DNA from: JASJBU01 sp965372385
GTDB taxonomy: Bacteria > Pseudomonadota > Gammaproteobacteria > Chromatiales > Chromatiaceae
DNA length: 15,184 bases
Assembly: GCA_965372385.1 (NCBI GenBank)
Contig: CBDVCD010000057.1
Coordinates: forward strand, 1-15,184
Direction: 5' to 3'
Positions within the stretch are counted from its first letter, which is position 1. Every line of letters starts with the position of its first letter. The notes beneath the pieces were generated by a model. It was not told the DNA's origin, did no database searches, and saw only the letters and a program-made list of their open reading frames with translations. Both the position numbers and the translations under genes were made by a program. Of the stretch, positions 14,871-15,184 are shown one piece after another.

Positions 14871-15016
14871 GGTTTAGGTTCTCACTACAGTGACAGGCTC
14901 GACTTAGCTCCAAAACATAATATTAACTTAACCACTCAACATGTATCATAAATTATCACTTATACATATATCGACAGATCGCCCGTGCAACCGCTCGGGT
15001 AATAGAGAGAACGTCG
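14871..15016. promoter_or_regulatory. AT-rich divergent regulatory region upstream of cbbR
   Basis: This 146-base stretch is much more AT-rich than its flanks, especially 14911-14972. It holds ATAA-N8-TTAT (14948-14963) framed by TGTAT (14942-14946) and ATACA (14962-14966), and TCA-N7-TCA (14946-14958), which fits the TNA-N7-TNA pattern reported for CbbR sites. An imperfect hairpin CCCG...CGGG (14982-14999) follows, then GAGAGA at 15005-15010. Such short motifs arise easily in AT-rich DNA, so the site is a candidate only. The position is what is expected for LysR autoregulation and divergent control. Confidence 0.45.
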
Positions 15017-15184
15017 ATGATGTTGTACCAACTGTCTTTAGGTAAATCGGTGTGGCTATCTTTGCTTCGAGGATCTCCCCCAGAAACAACCAGTATGCTT
15101 CATGAGACTCACACTTTAAGTCCTGATCAAGTATGTTCAGACATCCTGATCTCGCCCATTGGCCTTACGGCAACTCCAAAGCGG
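15017..15184 (+). CDS. Partial open reading frame at the right edge, unknown product
   Basis: A frame opens at ATG ATG (15017 and 15020) and stays open for all 56 codons to the end of the window, so the gene, if real, is cut off at its 3' end. GAGAGA lies six bases before the first ATG, a fair ribosome binding site. The fragment begins MMLYQLSLGKSVWLSLLRGS and contains LSPDQVCSD and LISPIGLTA further on. I recognise no family; it is not the start of a Rubisco large subunit. Third codon positions are less GC-rich than in neighbouring genes. It is divergent from cbbR, in the place where a CbbR target might lie. An open frame of this length by chance is possible. Confidence 0.4.
   Translation, partial: MMLYQLSLGKSVWLSLLRGSPPETTSMLHETHTLSPDQVCSDILISPIGLTATPKR

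Noticed and set aside
1..15184. Insertion sequences, CRISPR arrays, tRNA or rRNA genes
   Set aside because: I found no transposase, no regularly spaced repeats and no RNA gene signature on either strand by eye; Infernal, tRNAscan-SE and ISfinder runs would settle this.

Overview
The window reads as chromosomal DNA of an autotrophic gammaproteobacterium, probably of the Chromatiales or a related sulfur-oxidizer type. Three things point there. The block rsmI / lpoA-yraN-gmhA(diaA)-dolP has the order known from Escherichia coli and Pseudomonas. A proteobacterial-type phosphoribulokinase and a CbbR-like LysR regulator imply a Calvin-Benson-Bassham cycle. Isoprenoid synthesis by the MEP pathway (dxs) and glutathione-dependent methylglyoxal detoxification (gloB) fit the same group. 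Lineage is inferred from protein resemblance and gene order, not from a phylogeny.

Layout from left to right. (1) 103-900 (-): a cytoplasmic-looking peptidoglycan-binding plus CHAP amidase protein, the most accessory-like gene here, followed by a 267-base non-coding stretch with unusual paired repeats. (2) 1168-3297 (+): a YgiQ-family radical SAM protein, ending one base from a convergent outer-membrane beta-barrel gene (3299-3913, -). (3) 4024-8496: the envelope/ribosome block, with rsmI (-) divergent from lpoA, yraN, gmhA/diaA and dolP (+). A GlcD-like FAD oxidase (8500-9894) starts at TTG directly after the dolP stop. (4) 10181-11053 (+): phosphoribulokinase, closed by a strong terminator with a UUCG loop that faces gloB. 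(5) 14870 back to 11149 (-): cbbR, dxs, gloB, all on the minus strand. (6) 14871-15184: an AT-rich divergent regulatory region, then an open reading frame that runs off the right edge.

How the genes may work together. LpoA activates PBP1A at the outer membrane and DolP maintains outer-membrane integrity. GmhA supplies heptose precursor for LPS if the enzyme is active as its residues suggest. Phosphoribulokinase makes ribulose 1,5-bisphosphate for Rubisco, CbbR would sense carbon-fixation intermediates, and Dxs draws on the triose phosphate that the cycle produces. GloB releases D-lactate, which a GlcD/DLD-type flavoprotein could oxidise, although glycolate is an equally possible substrate.

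I found no mobile element, CRISPR array, tRNA or rRNA, and no convincing new multi-gene system. The points most worth a second look are the signal-less CHAP protein, the half-swapped repeats upstream of ygiQ, the palindrome over the probable dxs promoter just below cbbR, the complete zinc-ligand set in the DiaA-position protein, and the partial frame at the right edge.
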